Shown here: piece by piece, positions 53,248 through 64,000 of the stretch
How positions within the stretch are numbered: the first letter of the stretch is position 1
Layout of the letters: each line of letters starts with the position of its first letter
NCBI GenBank assembly: GCA_017510445.1
Contig: JAFWNF010000002.1
Location: 105,987 to 169,986 of the forward strand
From: Candidatus Saccharimonadota bacterium
Lineage (GTDB): Bacteria > Patescibacteriota > Saccharimonadia > Saccharimonadales > Saccharimonadaceae
DNA length: 64,000 bases
Direction of reading: 5' to 3'
The notes under the pieces: generated by a model
Seen by the model: the letters and a program-made list of their open reading frames with translations, nothing else
Database searches by the model: none
What the model was told of the DNA's origin: nothing
Position numbers and translations under genes: made by a program

Positions 53248-56200
53248 GTGTTAGAGATTAGAAAAATTTCTAAGGTCTATTTGACTGGTGGCCAAAAATC
53301 TAAGGCACTTGATGAAGTAAGTGTCAATTTTCGCGAATCCGAATTTGCCTCAATCCTCGGACCTTCCGGTTCTGGTAAAACAACTTTCCTTAACATAATC
53401 GGTGGTTTGGACGACTACACTTCTGGTGATTTAATTATCAACGAAATATCAACAAAAAGATTTAAAGATTCTGACTGGGATAGTTATCGCAATCATCGTA
53501 TTGGTTTTGTATTCCAAAGTTACAATTTAATCTCCCATCAGTCCGTCTTGAAAAACGTTTCACTAGCTTTAACCCTATCAGGTATTTCAAAAAGAGAAGC
53601 AAATAGGCGCGCGAAAAAAGCGCTTGAAGAAGTTGGCCTGAAAGAACACGCTAACAAACGCCCGAATCAGCTTTCTGGCGGCCAAATGCAACGCGTCGCT
53701 ATCGCTCGTGCTCTTGTTAACGACCCAGATATTTTACTTGCCGACGAGCCAACAGGCGCCCTCGATTCGGAAACGTCCATCCAAATCATGAAAATTTTAA
53801 AAAAGGTGTCCGAAAACAAACTTGTTATCATGGTCACCCACAACCCTGAACTAGCAAACGAATACTCGACTCGTATTATCAATCTCAAAGATGGCAAAAT
53901 CATCAGCGACACAAACCCTTATGACGGTAAAGTCGACACGAAAGACGACTTAGAAAAGAAGAGCAAAAAATCCAAGAAAACTAAAATGTCGCTCCTCACT
54001 TCTTTTGGCCTCTCTTTCAATAACTTAATGACCAAAAAAGCTCGCACTCTTCTTGTTTCTATCGCCGGCTCAATCGGCATTATCGGTATCGCTTTAATTC
54101 TTGCTCTCTCCAACGGTTTTCAGAGATACGTTGATACAGTAGAAGAAGACACTTTGACCAGCTATCCATTAATGCTTATGCAGGAAACCACAGACATCAC
54201 AAGCGTCTTGCTTTCTGCCGCCATGAACAAAACCGAATCTACGGGCGAAAATACTGTCAAGGAAAACCAGCTTATCACCGATATGCTATCGAATCTCAGT
54301 GTCAACGACCTTGAAAGCTTCAAAAAACATCTTGATGAAAATGATGAAAAAATCAAAGATGATGTGTCGAAAATTTCCTATAATTACAGCATCGACCCGT
54401 TAATTTATAGTGAAAAAGACGGAAAACTCTTAAAACTCAACCCCTCGAATCTTTTCACATCAATTGCTGGCGGTTCAAGTTCGCTTCTTCAATCCTACTC
54501 AACTTACACATCTATCTACGCCCAACTTCCAACTACCAATGAAGACGATTTAAACGAAAATTATAAGCTTTTAGCTGGCCACTATCCTCAGAATTATGAC
54601 GAAGTTGTTATAAATCTAAAAGACCCGAGCGTAATTTCCGAACTTCTAGTTTATTCCCTAGGCTTCCGCGATATTAGCGAACTCAGAAATATGATTACAA
54701 AAATCATGGCTGGAGAGATGGTCGAAAAGAAAAATGAACCACTCACCCTGACCTATGATGAACTTATGGAGAAGGAGCTAAAGCTTCTCGAGCCGTCTGA
54801 TCTTTATCGCTATAATGCCGAATATAATATATATGAAGATATGTCCGAAAATGAAGAATATATGGACAATCTCTACAAAAACGCCACAAAGCTCAAAATT
54901 GTCGGCATTATGACCCCAAATGATGATTCCGACCTGATGTCAACTCAAGTCTCTGGTATTTATTACACCAAAGATTTGATCAATCACATTATCGATTACT
55001 CTAGTGAAAAAGAAATAGTTAAGAAACAACAAAAATATCCAGAAGTAGATGTTTTCTCTGGTAAAAGATTTGACGAAGAAAACGATTCTCTCGACCTAGA
55101 TTTCACAGATTTCATCACAGTTGATGAAGAGCAAATCAAAAACGCCTTCAATGTCTCGGTCGATGAAAACGAAATTCAGTCAAAAGTCTCGGCCTATATT
55201 TCCGAAATTGGGTCAAATCTTACAACTGACATCACCCCTGGAAAAAAGGCGTTTGGTGAAACTTTGAAGACCCTTCTCGCCGATTTTGGTCAAAACTTAC
55301 CCGACACTTTTTACCAAAAGGATATAGACTCTCTCGTCGAAAACTACCTAAAAACCTATAAACCTTCAACCGAAATTTCTAATTTAACCGAAGAATTTGT
55401 TATTCCAGAAACAGTCTTTAAGGAAGTTTATAGTGGCATTTTAAAAACCTATTTAAACGCCTATCTGCTCGCTTTTGCCGGAAATTACGGTTCAATTCCC
55501 GATTTTGTTGCTGCTCATCCCGAACTTTTTTCCGACCCCGAAAATCTCGGTGCTTTAAAAGATATGGTGACTTTCGACGCCATTCAAACTACCGTCCTCG
55601 AAAATCCTGAAATGCAAGGGGTCATTGAACAAATCGGCGGCACAATGGTCGAAGCAAAAATGAAAAAATTTGTTCTTTCAAAAGTCGGGGAGCTAACATC
55701 TTATCTGACAAATTCCTTTGCCAGTTCTTTCAATGTTGACCCCGATGCAATTGCTTCCGCTTTTCAGCTTAACGTAACCGAAGAGGAAATTACTAGAATC
55801 GTTACAGCCATGATGTCAAAAAATGAAGCCACAGCAACATCAAATCTCATTATGCTTGGCTACCAAGATATAGAAAAACCGACCAGCATCTATGTTTATT
55901 TTACAACTTTCGAAGGCAAAGAACACTTTTTGCAGTTCATAGATGATTATAATAACTCCGTAGAAGAAGAAAAAGAAATCAAATATAGCGACACTACTGG
56001 AATTTTGATGTCGAGCGTAAAAACCATTGTTGACGCCGTCACCTACGTCCTGATTGGTTTTGTTTCCATTTCTCTCGTTGTCAGCTCAATCATGATTGGC
56101 GTAATTACCTATATTTCCGTCTATGAACGCACCAAAGAAATTGGCATTCTTCGCGCCATTGGCGCCTCAAAGCATAATATCTCGAGCATTTTCAACGCCG

Positions 56201-56442
56201 AAACCTTTATCATCGGCTTACTTTCCGGACTCATCGCCATTGGCGTTTCTTATCTGCTCATTCCGATCATTAACGCCGTGATCTTTCACTTTACTCAAAT
56301 TTCCGCACTTTCAGCCTACCTCAGCTTCGAAAATGCCGTCGCGCTCGTCATTCTCAGTGTTATTTTAACCTTAATTGGTGGTCTCATTCCAGCCAAATCT
56401 GCCTCGAAAAAAGACCCCGTCGAAGCATTAAGAACCGAATAA
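53248..56442 (+). CDS. Fused ABC transporter, MacB/FtsX type
   Basis: A single 1064-residue chain joins an ABC ATPase (residues 1-225: Walker A GPSGSGKT, signature [15 protein letters not shown], Walker [13 protein letters not shown]) to an FtsX-type permease with one membrane segment near 270-290, a large extracytoplasmic part of about 600 residues, and three C-terminal segments ending [15 protein letters not shown]. Such pumps act mechanically on peptides, lipoproteins or the cell wall. The start is GTG with AAAAGGAG upstream. Acidic repeats in the outer part are unusual. Substrate unknown. No accessory protein of MacA type is adjacent. Confidence 0.9.
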   Translation: MLEIRKISKVYLTGGQKSKALDEVSVNFRESEFASILGPSGSGKTTFLNIIGGLDDYTSGDLIINEISTKRFKDSDWDSYRNHRIGFVFQSYNLISHQSVLKNVSLALTLSGISKREANRRAKKALEEVGLKEHANKRPNQLSGGQMQRVAIARALVNDPDILLADEPTGALDSETSIQIMKILKKVSENKLVIMVTHNPELANEYSTRIINLKDGKIISDTNPYDGKVDTKDDLEKKSKKSKKTKMSLLTSFGLSFNNLMTKKARTLLVSIAGSIGIIGIALILALSNGFQRYVDTVEEDTLTSYPLMLMQETTDITSVLLSAAMNKTESTGENTVKENQLITDMLSNLSVNDLESFKKHLDENDEKIKDDVSKISYNYSIDPLIYSEKDGKLLKLNPSNLFTSIAGGSSSLLQSYSTYTSIYAQLPTTNEDDLNENYKLLAGHYPQNYDEVVINLKDPSVISELLVYSLGFRDISELRNMITKIMAGEMVEKKNEPLTLTYDELMEKELKLLEPSDLYRYNAEYNIYEDMSENEEYMDNLYKNATKLKIVGIMTPNDDSDLMSTQVSGIYYTKDLINHIIDYSSEKEIVKKQQKYPEVDVFSGKRFDEENDSLDLDFTDFITVDEEQIKNAFNVSVDENEIQSKVSAYISEIGSNLTTDITPGKKAFGETLKTLLADFGQNLPDTFYQKDIDSLVENYLKTYKPSTEISNLTEEFVIPETVFKEVYSGILKTYLNAYLLAFAGNYGSIPDFVAAHPELFSDPENLGALKDMVTFDAIQTTVLENPEMQGVIEQIGGTMVEAKMKKFVLSKVGELTSYLTNSFASSFNVDPDAIASAFQLNVTEEEITRIVTAMMSKNEATATSNLIMLGYQDIEKPTSIYVYFTTFEGKEHFLQFIDDYNNSVEEEKEIKYSDTTGILMSSVKTIVDAVTYVLIGFVSISLVVSSIMIGVITYISVYERTKEIGILRAIGASKHNISSIFNAETFIIGLLSGLIAIGVSYLLIPIINAVIFHFTQISALSAYLSFENAVALVILSVILTLIGGLIPAKSASKKDPVEALRTE

Positions 56443-56553
56443 TCTAAGCTCGCTTTTTAAAACTCTAGCTTTTTCAAAAAAAACATAAAAAAATTGTTGA
56501 CACAAAAAAAACGTAAGTGCTAAACTAAAAAGGTAGAGTTAAAAAAGGGAGTT

Positions 56554-59500
56554 ATGAAAATACATAAAGCTGTTTTCAGAACGTTAGGTATCCTAACGCT
56601 TTCATCAATTTTAGTAATAATAATCGGCACCAACTCATTAAATTGGGAGGGGTATCTTAATAATCTTAGTGATATTTTCATAAACTCCAACGAACTTTCC
56701 TTGTTGAAAAATAGTCCCACGAGTTTTTCCGCCCAAGACCCAACCAACCCGTCTCTCGTTAATCAAATGGACCCACAAACCGCTGAAGATCTCGCGGGAG
56801 ATTCTCTAAGTTTCAAACTTTACGACTCCAGCAATAACGAGATCGATTTTCTTTCGGTCGACGAAAATGGCGCAGCAACAAATTCCGGCGCATATCTAAA
56901 AATCATCAACAACTCCCAAAATAGAAGCGCAACAATCAAATCAGTAACTTTTAACAACCCACAAAACGTAAATTTAAACTTTGCCCATTGGGACGCCCAA
57001 ATTGACCATCCGATTAGCGATTCGACAAAAAGCCTTTCTGCCACTTTAACCTATTCAACCTATGCCCACACAACGACAATTACTGAAGTTGGCGAAGTGG
57101 TTGTTACCTACACGATCAGCGACGTGTATGATGGTGACACTAACAACTTGAAAGTATTCACCCAAAAAACCTACATCCCAATTCAGGGGCGCGTTCTAGA
57201 CAATCTAGTATCAACGCACACATTAAGTACTATAGGTGGAGACGGGGCAGAATCCAAATACGCATGGCTTAAACTTGACACAGTTGACTCTCTCCCAGAT
57301 ACGGTAAAAAAATCTAACGACTTTTCAATTAGCCCAACATATACTCAGCCACAAGATAGCAACATTGGCACATACGAGGCAGATATTTGGGTAAATACAG
57401 ATACATATCCAACATTTGATAGTCTCAACGAACTAGCCTGGACACAAGTATACAACTACAACCATAAAGAAATGGACGGTACCCATCTCATCATGGAAGG
57501 CTCTCCGTTTTCTTGGTATATTTCCGTCAATAATCCAATCACAATTGATTTAGACGGAATATCGGCGACCGGTAATAATACGGAAGCCACGGTCGGGTCT
57601 GGCGACGACGCAATTACAGTACACAGTACAATGATGGATAATACTTTCAACGCATGCAATGGAGAAAACTGGCGAAATTCATGCAATTCAAACAGAGACT
57701 TTAACGGAATTAGAGACCAGAGCCAAGATAGCTCAACGATAAAGTTTTCAGGCAAAATTCCAGAATCTTCAGGAGATAACTCACGAACACTAACGGTCAC
57801 AATTCCATTAATGGCGGATAATACCGGCGAAACATCTGGTGCGACAAGCTTGAACAAATCACTAATTGGTGAGACTTACGGAACATACACCATCATTTTA
57901 CATGTTCGTACATATACTAACACCGACAAACAAACCCTTCGCAACGCGATTGATACTAAGACGTCGGTAATTGACTACTCAAATTACGACAACTTAAGAT
58001 ATTATGATTCTATTAAAACAGGAAAAATAGCCCTTGCGAACATTCAAAGAACCCAAAAGATTCTTTCAGATTCTGCAGACGATATTGATGATAAAATTAC
58101 AGGCCTCGAAGCTGGTGTTTTTGGAGCAAAAAATATTATCGAACAAAACCATATTCAAAAAATCGGCGGCTTGAATACTTCTAACAACCAAACAGAAACC
58201 ATCTATCGTGTCTACAACAAAAATGCAACTTACACTTTACCTTACAAAGATAGTTTCAAATATCCCACAAACGCTTCTCAACAGGGTAAATATACCAATA
58301 CACTTACTGGCACCATCACCGACAATCTCGCTGCCGAATATGATTATTGGAAAATCGATCTATCAGCTTTGAACGCCGAGATTGCCCTCGATGAAGCAGC
58401 TATTCTGGATGACAACTACACCGACGAATCTCGAGCAGCCCTAGAAACACGTAAAAACGAAATTCAAACGGACATCGCTTCACTCGCTAATGTTTCGAAT
58501 ACTCCAACCCTCCAATCAGAAATCGACGCCTTGACTAGTGAACTCAGAACCCTCCGCGAAAATCTCGTCTTAAAACTTTCTGTCGTTTTCGAAAACTGGG
58601 ACGGGACAGTTCTTGAAACAGTTCGTATCGCCCCAAACTCCGTTCTGAATTTTTCAACAATCCAAACCCCTTCTCGCCAAAAAACCGTCGAAGAAGAATT
58701 CACTTTCAAAGAATGGGAGCCTCAAGGTTCCAGTCCGGCTATCGTAAACAACGAAGCCTTGATCACTGCCGATTCCGAGTATAAAGCCACCTATACCGCC
58801 TCTCCTCGAAAATATACTATGAGTTTTTATAATTACAACTCAGAAACTGGCGAAAATGATCATAAACTTTGCGAAGTAGAAGTCAAATATGGCGAAAATT
58901 GGAGCGCTTGCACCGGGACCCCAACCAGACCTCAAACCGCCCAATACGATTATGTTTTCACCGGTTGGAGCCCAACCATCGTTTCACCACTAACGACTTC
59001 GGGGAGTGCAGTCCCTGAAACATATGTCGCATCCTATCGCGCCGACATTCGCTACTACAACGTCTATTTTCTAAACTATAACGGTGACGTCCTTCAGGCC
59101 TTTGATGGCACCGAAAATCCGAAACTGCCTTACGGATCGACTCCTGTATATTCTGGCTCAACTACACCATCTCGTCCTTCAAATGCTCAATATACCTACA
59201 CTTTCAACGACACCTGGACGCCCGAAATTGACTCTGTTGAGGGCGATATTGAATACCGACCAAACTTCAACCAGACCACAAACAACTACACAATTACTTT
59301 TAAAAATTACGACGGAACTACGCTCGAATCCAAACAAGTCGCTTATGGCGAAACTCCAACATATACTGGACAAACTCCAGAAAAACCATCTGACTCCGAA
59401 TTTGATTATGAGTTTAGCAGTTGGAATCCTGCAATCCATTCCGTAACTTGCGAAACAGCTTCCGAGTGTAACGCAACCTATACCGCGACATTCGAAGGCC

Positions 59501-62070
59501 ATCACCGCGAATACGAAGTCAAATTCGAAGTCCGCGGCAGCATCGTTGATGAAATGACTCAAATAGTCGAATATGGCGCCACGCCTCAAAATGTCAGCGA
59601 TCCAGACAATTATCAAGATCAACGCTATAATTACACTTTTGACGAATGGCGATGTAGCTTTACGGACGGATCCGGAACCGGATATAGACTCATTTCCGAT
59701 TCAATTATCAAACCGACAACCTGCATTGCGAAATATACCAAAACCACCCGCCAATATCTCGTTCGATTCTACAACGTTTCCTTTAACGAGCGTGGCGAAG
59801 AAACTAGTCAATATTACGACATGATCCCCGCAACGTATGGCGAATATGTCACCCCACCACTTAACCCGACCACGCCGTCAACCCAAAATAAGTACTATAT
59901 TTTCGACGACTGGATCGACGAACAAGGAAATCCTATAGAAATCTCCGAAGGAAAAATAGTTGTTCTCGGCAACAAAACCTACACTGCGACCTACGAAGAG
60001 CACACCTTCAAAACAATTACGTTTAAAAACGAAGATGGCACTATTCTTTCTGAGAAAAATGATTATCGTGATGGGGAAAACCCAGTTTATTCTGGCGAAA
60101 CTCCAACAAAACCTGCTGATGCCCAATATACCTATACCTTCTCTGGTTGGACAGATGGAGAAAACAATTACGGAAAAGATGAAGAGCTTCCTGTGGTTTC
60201 TAGCGACAAAACCTATATAGCAACCTATACTTCAACAGTCAATGAATATACCATCAAATTCGTTAACGAAGATGGTGCCGAACTCCAAAGTAGTGATGTA
60301 GCTTACGGAGAAACCCCAGAATACACTGGCGAAACTCCAACAAAACCTGCCACACCACAATATACTTACACCTTCTCCGGTTGGACCCCGGAAATTACGG
60401 CAGTCACTGGCGAAGCAACCTACACTACAACCTTCTCAGAAACAGTTAATCAATATTCTGTTATCTTCTATGACGAAGATGGAGAAACTGTCCTCAAAGA
60501 AGCCACGAACTACAATTATGGCACTTCAGCAACTGATATTGTTGAGCCAGCTACTCCAACAAAACCAGCTACACCACAATATACCTACACCTTCTCCGGA
60601 TGGACTCCAGAAATCACAGATATAACATGTGATGTTGCTGAAGATTGTAATAGGGTCTACACCGCAACTTACAGCTCCGTCGTCAACGAATATGCTATTA
60701 GATTCGTTAATGAAGACGGGACAGAACTCCAAAATAGCAATGTAGCCTACGGCGAAACCCCAACTTATAACGGAGCAACCCCTGAAAAAGAAACAGACGC
60801 ACAATATACTTACACCTTCGACAAGTGGAGCCCAGAAATTACAGCTGTCACATGTTCCGTATCTGAAGATTGCACAAAAACCTACACTGCAACCTACACA
60901 TCGACAGTCAATAAATACACAATTAAATTTGTCAACGAGGACGGCACTGAGCTCCAAAATAGCGAAATTGAATATGGTGAAACCCCAGTTTATAGCGGAT
61001 CAACCCCAGAAAAAGAAGCTACGGCTCAATACACCTACACATTCTCAGGCTGGACCCCAGAAATCGTTTCCGTGACTGGCGAAGCAACCTACGGCGCTAC
61101 TTATAGTTCAACAGTCAATAAATACACAATCACCTTTAATGATATAGATGGCAACGAATTACAAAGTTCAGAGGTTGATTATGGTGAAACCCCAGCTTAT
61201 ACTGGCGAAACACCAACCAAAGATGCCGACGATACATATACATATGAGTTTACTGGTTGGAGTCCAGAAATCACTTCTGTGACCGGCGAAGCGACTTACG
61301 CTCCAGTCTTTGAACCCCACTATATCGATTACACAATAATATTCAAAGACTACGACGGTACAGTTCTTAGCTCGAAGACCTATCATTATGGTGAAACTAT
61401 CACTGAGCCAACCGCTCCAACGCGCGAATCAACTCCAAGCCTAGAATATACTTTCACTGGTTGGGATAAAGAAATCCACGCAGTCACAGGTCATGAAACT
61501 TACACCGCAACATATGAAGGCAAAGCGTATGACGTCGAATTTAAATGGATTGAAAACCAGACCTATACAATCGGCGAAGACAAAGAAGCTGTCTTTAAGA
61601 TCGAAATTGCTAAGAAATTCTTTGCCCACCGCGTTGAAGTCGACGGAAAAGTAATTCAAGAAAACAAAGACTATATCATAACCGAAGGTAGTACAGTTGT
61701 TACACTTCAAAAATCCTTCCTTGACACTTTAGCAGTCGGAATCCATAGCCTTGATGTATATTATGATGATGAAGTAGTCATCTCAACGACCTTCAGAATC
61801 GAAAAGCCAGCACCAGACACTCCAGATACAGATGGCGATGAAGACGATAAAAAAGATGACGATAAAGAAGATAGTGACAAAAAAGACGATAAAGATAGTG
61901 ATAAAAACAGTGGATCTTCCGAAGACGGAAAGAATGGTGGTCTAGATCCGGACACCGGCTTCTTCACCGGAACCACCGACTTCGCGAAGCTCAGTATTGT
62001 CTTCCCAATCCTAATTGTCACAGCTTCAACGCTAATCATAGTCAAGAAAAAACGCATAAACAAAAACTAA
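56554..62070 (+). CDS. Giant cell-surface protein with 13 InlB-type B-repeats
   Basis: The 1838-residue protein has a signal peptide (about 1-30), a globular part to about 500, a helical section (about 500-690, including an EIQTDIASL-type coiled region), and then 13 tandem repeats of about 60-75 residues with a YTIKFVNEDG ... YGETP ... YTYTFSGWTPEI pattern. This matches the Listeria/Bacteroides B-repeat (Flg_new) family. After an Asp/Lys-rich spacer it ends in PDTG, a hydrophobic segment and KKKRINKN, a variant sorting signal. It is probably an adhesin or stalk. Repeats 8-12 are most alike, suggesting recent expansion. Confidence 0.9.
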   Translation: MKIHKAVFRTLGILTLSSILVIIIGTNSLNWEGYLNNLSDIFINSNELSLLKNSPTSFSAQDPTNPSLVNQMDPQTAEDLAGDSLSFKLYDSSNNEIDFLSVDENGAATNSGAYLKIINNSQNRSATIKSVTFNNPQNVNLNFAHWDAQIDHPISDSTKSLSATLTYSTYAHTTTITEVGEVVVTYTISDVYDGDTNNLKVFTQKTYIPIQGRVLDNLVSTHTLSTIGGDGAESKYAWLKLDTVDSLPDTVKKSNDFSISPTYTQPQDSNIGTYEADIWVNTDTYPTFDSLNELAWTQVYNYNHKEMDGTHLIMEGSPFSWYISVNNPITIDLDGISATGNNTEATVGSGDDAITVHSTMMDNTFNACNGENWRNSCNSNRDFNGIRDQSQDSSTIKFSGKIPESSGDNSRTLTVTIPLMADNTGETSGATSLNKSLIGETYGTYTIILHVRTYTNTDKQTLRNAIDTKTSVIDYSNYDNLRYYDSIKTGKIALANIQRTQKILSDSADDIDDKITGLEAGVFGAKNIIEQNHIQKIGGLNTSNNQTETIYRVYNKNATYTLPYKDSFKYPTNASQQGKYTNTLTGTITDNLAAEYDYWKIDLSALNAEIALDEAAILDDNYTDESRAALETRKNEIQTDIASLANVSNTPTLQSEIDALTSELRTLRENLVLKLSVVFENWDGTVLETVRIAPNSVLNFSTIQTPSRQKTVEEEFTFKEWEPQGSSPAIVNNEALITADSEYKATYTASPRKYTMSFYNYNSETGENDHKLCEVEVKYGENWSACTGTPTRPQTAQYDYVFTGWSPTIVSPLTTSGSAVPETYVASYRADIRYYNVYFLNYNGDVLQAFDGTENPKLPYGSTPVYSGSTTPSRPSNAQYTYTFNDTWTPEIDSVEGDIEYRPNFNQTTNNYTITFKNYDGTTLESKQVAYGETPTYTGQTPEKPSDSEFDYEFSSWNPAIHSVTCETASECNATYTATFEGHHREYEVKFEVRGSIVDEMTQIVEYGATPQNVSDPDNYQDQRYNYTFDEWRCSFTDGSGTGYRLISDSIIKPTTCIAKYTKTTRQYLVRFYNVSFNERGEETSQYYDMIPATYGEYVTPPLNPTTPSTQNKYYIFDDWIDEQGNPIEISEGKIVVLGNKTYTATYEEHTFKTITFKNEDGTILSEKNDYRDGENPVYSGETPTKPADAQYTYTFSGWTDGENNYGKDEELPVVSSDKTYIATYTSTVNEYTIKFVNEDGAELQSSDVAYGETPEYTGETPTKPATPQYTYTFSGWTPEITAVTGEATYTTTFSETVNQYSVIFYDEDGETVLKEATNYNYGTSATDIVEPATPTKPATPQYTYTFSGWTPEITDITCDVAEDCNRVYTATYSSVVNEYAIRFVNEDGTELQNSNVAYGETPTYNGATPEKETDAQYTYTFDKWSPEITAVTCSVSEDCTKTYTATYTSTVNKYTIKFVNEDGTELQNSEIEYGETPVYSGSTPEKEATAQYTYTFSGWTPEIVSVTGEATYGATYSSTVNKYTITFNDIDGNELQSSEVDYGETPAYTGETPTKDADDTYTYEFTGWSPEITSVTGEATYAPVFEPHYIDYTIIFKDYDGTVLSSKTYHYGETITEPTAPTRESTPSLEYTFTGWDKEIHAVTGHETYTATYEGKAYDVEFKWIENQTYTIGEDKEAVFKIEIAKKFFAHRVEVDGKVIQENKDYIITEGSTVVTLQKSFLDTLAVGIHSLDVYYDDEVVISTTFRIEKPAPDTPDTDGDEDDKKDDDKEDSDKKDDKDSDKNSGSSEDGKNGGLDPDTGFFTGTTDFAKLSIVFPILIVTASTLIIVKKKRINKN

Positions 62071-62075
62071 AAATC

Positions 62076-62096
62076 GAGCCCTTCGGGGCTCTTTTT
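62076..62096 (+). terminator. Terminator after the giant surface protein gene
   Basis: GAGCCC / GGGCTC stem with loop TTCG, followed by TTTTT. Confidence 0.9.
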
Positions 62097-62142
62097 ACAA
62101 AAAACTCTAGCGTTTTATATTTATATATAATATAATAAGCTT

Positions 62143-62169
62143 ATGGAAAATTTGGAGGTCTTTTTGTGA
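62143..62169 (+). CDS. Mini-ORF MENLEVFL before the last gene
   Basis: An ATG six bases after TATAAT opens an eight-codon frame. The TTGGAGG ribosome-binding site of the next gene is inside its codons, and its TGA overlaps the GTG start of that gene (GTGA). The layout is the same as the thyA mini-ORF. Confidence 0.4.
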   Translation: MENLEVFL

Positions 62170-64000
62170 AAGAAAATCTTATTTTTAAAAAAAGCAAAAA
62201 ACAGTCATCACACCTTACTTATAATCTAAAATCCAGAAAAGGAAAAAGGATTTTTTGTCTCTTTCTTTTAGCCGGCATGACATCTTTTCTAATTTTCCTT
62301 ACCCAAAAGCCAGATAATTCATTCGCCTCAACTCTTGATGAGTGTAAAAGTGGTCAAGACGTCTACGTTCAACAAGCATGTGACGCTTGGTATAGTGGCC
62401 ATGATGATTGGACCACAATGACATACGAATGGATTTCTAATGATTCAAGCTGTTCGCATGACACTGTAACCATATCATCATCCGATAGTGGTATGGTAGG
62501 AAAATATCTATGCTCTATGGCCTTCACAGGAAATAATGACGCCAGAGCAAATAATGTTACATACACGACCGATCATATAGATACAGGCTCTCCCTATTTC
62601 AACGTCGACTCTAGCACCACAATGACCAACCAAGCAACTGATAAAAATAGCTGGTCAACGGCCACCGCAGTACCAGTTAATGTCAATGCAGACGCACTTA
62701 AAGGAAGCGTTAATCCAAATGTAATAGGTAACGAGACAATTTGTGCAGAACAGACAATGACAAGTAACCTTACAATTAGCGACGGTGGAGGAGGCCATAA
62801 AACTCCTTCTATCTCACCTCTCTGCGTGGAGGTTGAAAACAAACCAAAGCCTACTACTCCTAAGATTAACTCCGACCAGCCAGAGCCTGTAAAAACAACT
62901 GATTCATACCACTATCAAGAAGTTTTTTATTCTACCACAACATTTGGCCCCATAAATTACAACTTTTCGATGGGTATTGAAAAATTATTCGATAGTAGTA
63001 ACCCTGATCCAAAATACAGAAATCTTTCTCATCAATTAGGCTCAGGCATAACACAGAGTTTTGATTTTAAAAACAGTGAAAATCCTGCGGATTTTTATCC
63101 AGGCGAGGAAAATCCAATCACAACTAGTTCGCTAGCAGCGGTATCCGCAGCAGAAGGCGCTTTCGATACTCTAGTAAGTACTCTGAAAAATTCAGTAGTA
63201 GACGATTTAAAAATCTGCGGTAAATCTAATTTAGAAGATACTGCACAAATTATGAAAAGTTCGTGGAATGTTTTTAAAAAATTTGTCCATAATTATAGAA
63301 TTCTAAAGCAAAACGCCGGCGAAGATACGTCTACAACTAATTATGATAGCGACGCTAGTGCCGATACCCAGGGAGATATCATGAGCACAATTTTGCAAAA
63401 ACTTCTGCAAAACGCCGCACTTTTTGGCCAAGCAGCAATTTATACACTCCAAGACAAAGACGTCCAGTCAGAAATAGGCAAAGGCGGAAATGCGTTTCTT
63501 AATTTCACAAAATGCAATGGCAAAATTGCTTTTGATAACTTACTAAACAGCACAGGTGTTATGAGCGACGTTATGAATAATAAGCCAACACCAGTTATTT
63601 CCGAAGGTTATGTTGACATTAATCCAGGAGAAACACAACCAATCACTTCTTTTGCCACTATACCTTCAGAAAGTATTACATATACCTTTTATAAAAAATA
63701 TACAAAATCGTATACAACGACAATAGAATATACCGACGGAGTCTTAACAGACGACTACAAAACCTTAGATGATATAACATCCGAATTAATTGGCTATGAA
63801 AAAACATACACAGATAATGGCCACAAAATCAAATCTGATACACGCTACGTTCGCCGCCCCGGCAACATCTATGGCACAGAATTTAGGACCAGACTATTGT
63901 CGGTTGATAAAAATACCTTCACTGGTACGGTAACGCCTCCAGGCAGTGGAGCCTATACTGAAGCAACCGTTACAAATCCCCCAGAAAACCTCGATAATAA
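62166..64000 (+). CDS. Large secreted surface protein, partial (3' end outside window)
   Basis: An open frame of at least 611 codons runs from GTG 62166 to the end of the window without a stop. A ribosome-binding site TTGGAGG lies nine bases before the GTG. The N-terminus is basic and is followed by a hydrophobic core (RIFCLFLLAGMTSFLIFLT) and a likely cleavage site near SFAS-TLDEC. The rest is Ser/Thr/Asn/Asp-rich, with several cysteines in the first 230 residues and no domain I recognise. Adjacent to the giant repeat protein, it is likely another exported surface protein. Confidence 0.75.
   Translation, partial: MKENLIFKKSKKQSSHLTYNLKSRKGKRIFCLFLLAGMTSFLIFLTQKPDNSFASTLDECKSGQDVYVQQACDAWYSGHDDWTTMTYEWISNDSSCSHDTVTISSSDSGMVGKYLCSMAFTGNNDARANNVTYTTDHIDTGSPYFNVDSSTTMTNQATDKNSWSTATAVPVNVNADALKGSVNPNVIGNETICAEQTMTSNLTISDGGGGHKTPSISPLCVEVENKPKPTTPKINSDQPEPVKTTDSYHYQEVFYSTTTFGPINYNFSMGIEKLFDSSNPDPKYRNLSHQLGSGITQSFDFKNSENPADFYPGEENPITTSSLAAVSAAEGAFDTLVSTLKNSVVDDLKICGKSNLEDTAQIMKSSWNVFKKFVHNYRILKQNAGEDTSTTNYDSDASADTQGDIMSTILQKLLQNAALFGQAAIYTLQDKDVQSEIGKGGNAFLNFTKCNGKIAFDNLLNSTGVMSDVMNNKPTPVISEGYVDINPGETQPITSFATIPSESITYTFYKKYTKSYTTTIEYTDGVLTDDYKTLDDITSELIGYEKTYTDNGHKIKSDTRYVRRPGNIYGTEFRTRLLSVDKNTFTGTVTPPGSGAYTEATVTNPPENLDN

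Noticed and set aside
58560..61520. CRISPR-like direct repeats
   Set aside because: The repeated DNA is in frame inside the giant surface-protein gene, has repeat lengths of 180 bases or more and varies gradually. There are no spacers or cas genes.

Overview
The window looks like part of a small bacterial genome of the Candidate Phyla Radiation (Patescibacteria), most likely Saccharibacteria (TM7). This is inferred from compact housekeeping genes, tRNA genes that encode their own CCA, a Gram-positive-like surface (sortase, LPKTG and PDTG sorting signals, very large repeat proteins), and mostly fermentative or anaerobic functions (class III ribonucleotide reductase, D-lactate dehydrogenase, rubrerythrin). 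UGA is an ordinary stop (prmC, tgt and the HD-domain gene end in TGA), which argues against the CPR groups that read UGA as glycine. The DNA is AT-rich by eye; no composition was computed and species cannot be named.

Layout. 0-3 kb: prmC and prfA, tRNA-Val, an unknown acidic protein and a methyltransferase. 3-11 kb: YgjV-type membrane protein, P-type ATPase, nrdDG behind two NrdR-like boxes, trmD. 11-19 kb: recG, an unknown His/Asp-rich protein, rsmD, an LPKTG surface protein, an HD hydrolase, then the folate/thymidylate set thyA-folA-glyA. 19-27.5 kb: a kinase-like gene, CotH, cysteine desulfurase plus IscU, D-lactate dehydrogenase, trpS with a Trp-containing leader ORF, an RluD-type synthase, holB and a TPR protein. 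27.5-35 kb: tRNA-Tyr followed by a tandem repeat, Nudix, YolD-like plus Y-family polymerase, an unidentified structured RNA of about 400 nt, queA-tgt and an ABC-F protein. 35-41 kb: cell-envelope island (3D-domain protein, SleB-type hydrolase, sortase), rubrerythrin, L33, several tRNAs and small enzymes. 41-46 kb: glycosyltransferase plus GH57, and a GH97 glucosidase. 46-53 kb: CAP-domain protein, 7TM sensor-like protein, ANL adenylating enzyme, then the VTC / DUF4956 / Cthe_2159-like beta-helix operon. 53-64 kb: a fused ABC exporter, an 1838-residue repeat protein and the start of another large secreted protein.

The gene sets fit together. NrdDG, ThyA, FolA and GlyA supply dNTPs and one-carbon units. 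Desulfurase plus IscU can build Fe-S clusters, which NrdG needs. PrfA/PrmC, TrmD, RsmD, RluD-type, QueA and Tgt serve translation. The sortase could anchor the LPKTG and PDTG proteins in the window.

The most interesting signals are not ordinary genes: (1) an unassigned structured RNA with its own promoter and terminator at about 30.17-30.58 kb; (2) about twenty start codons placed 6-8 nt after a -10 box, indicating pervasive leaderless translation; (3) a leader ORF with a Trp codon before trpS that can sequester the trpS ribosome-binding site; (4) a spaced repeat, RGCGCGCTC-N5-TTCCGAAAA, present at least five times within 8 kb; (5) two adjacent envelope genes sharing a covarying 5'-terminal hairpin.
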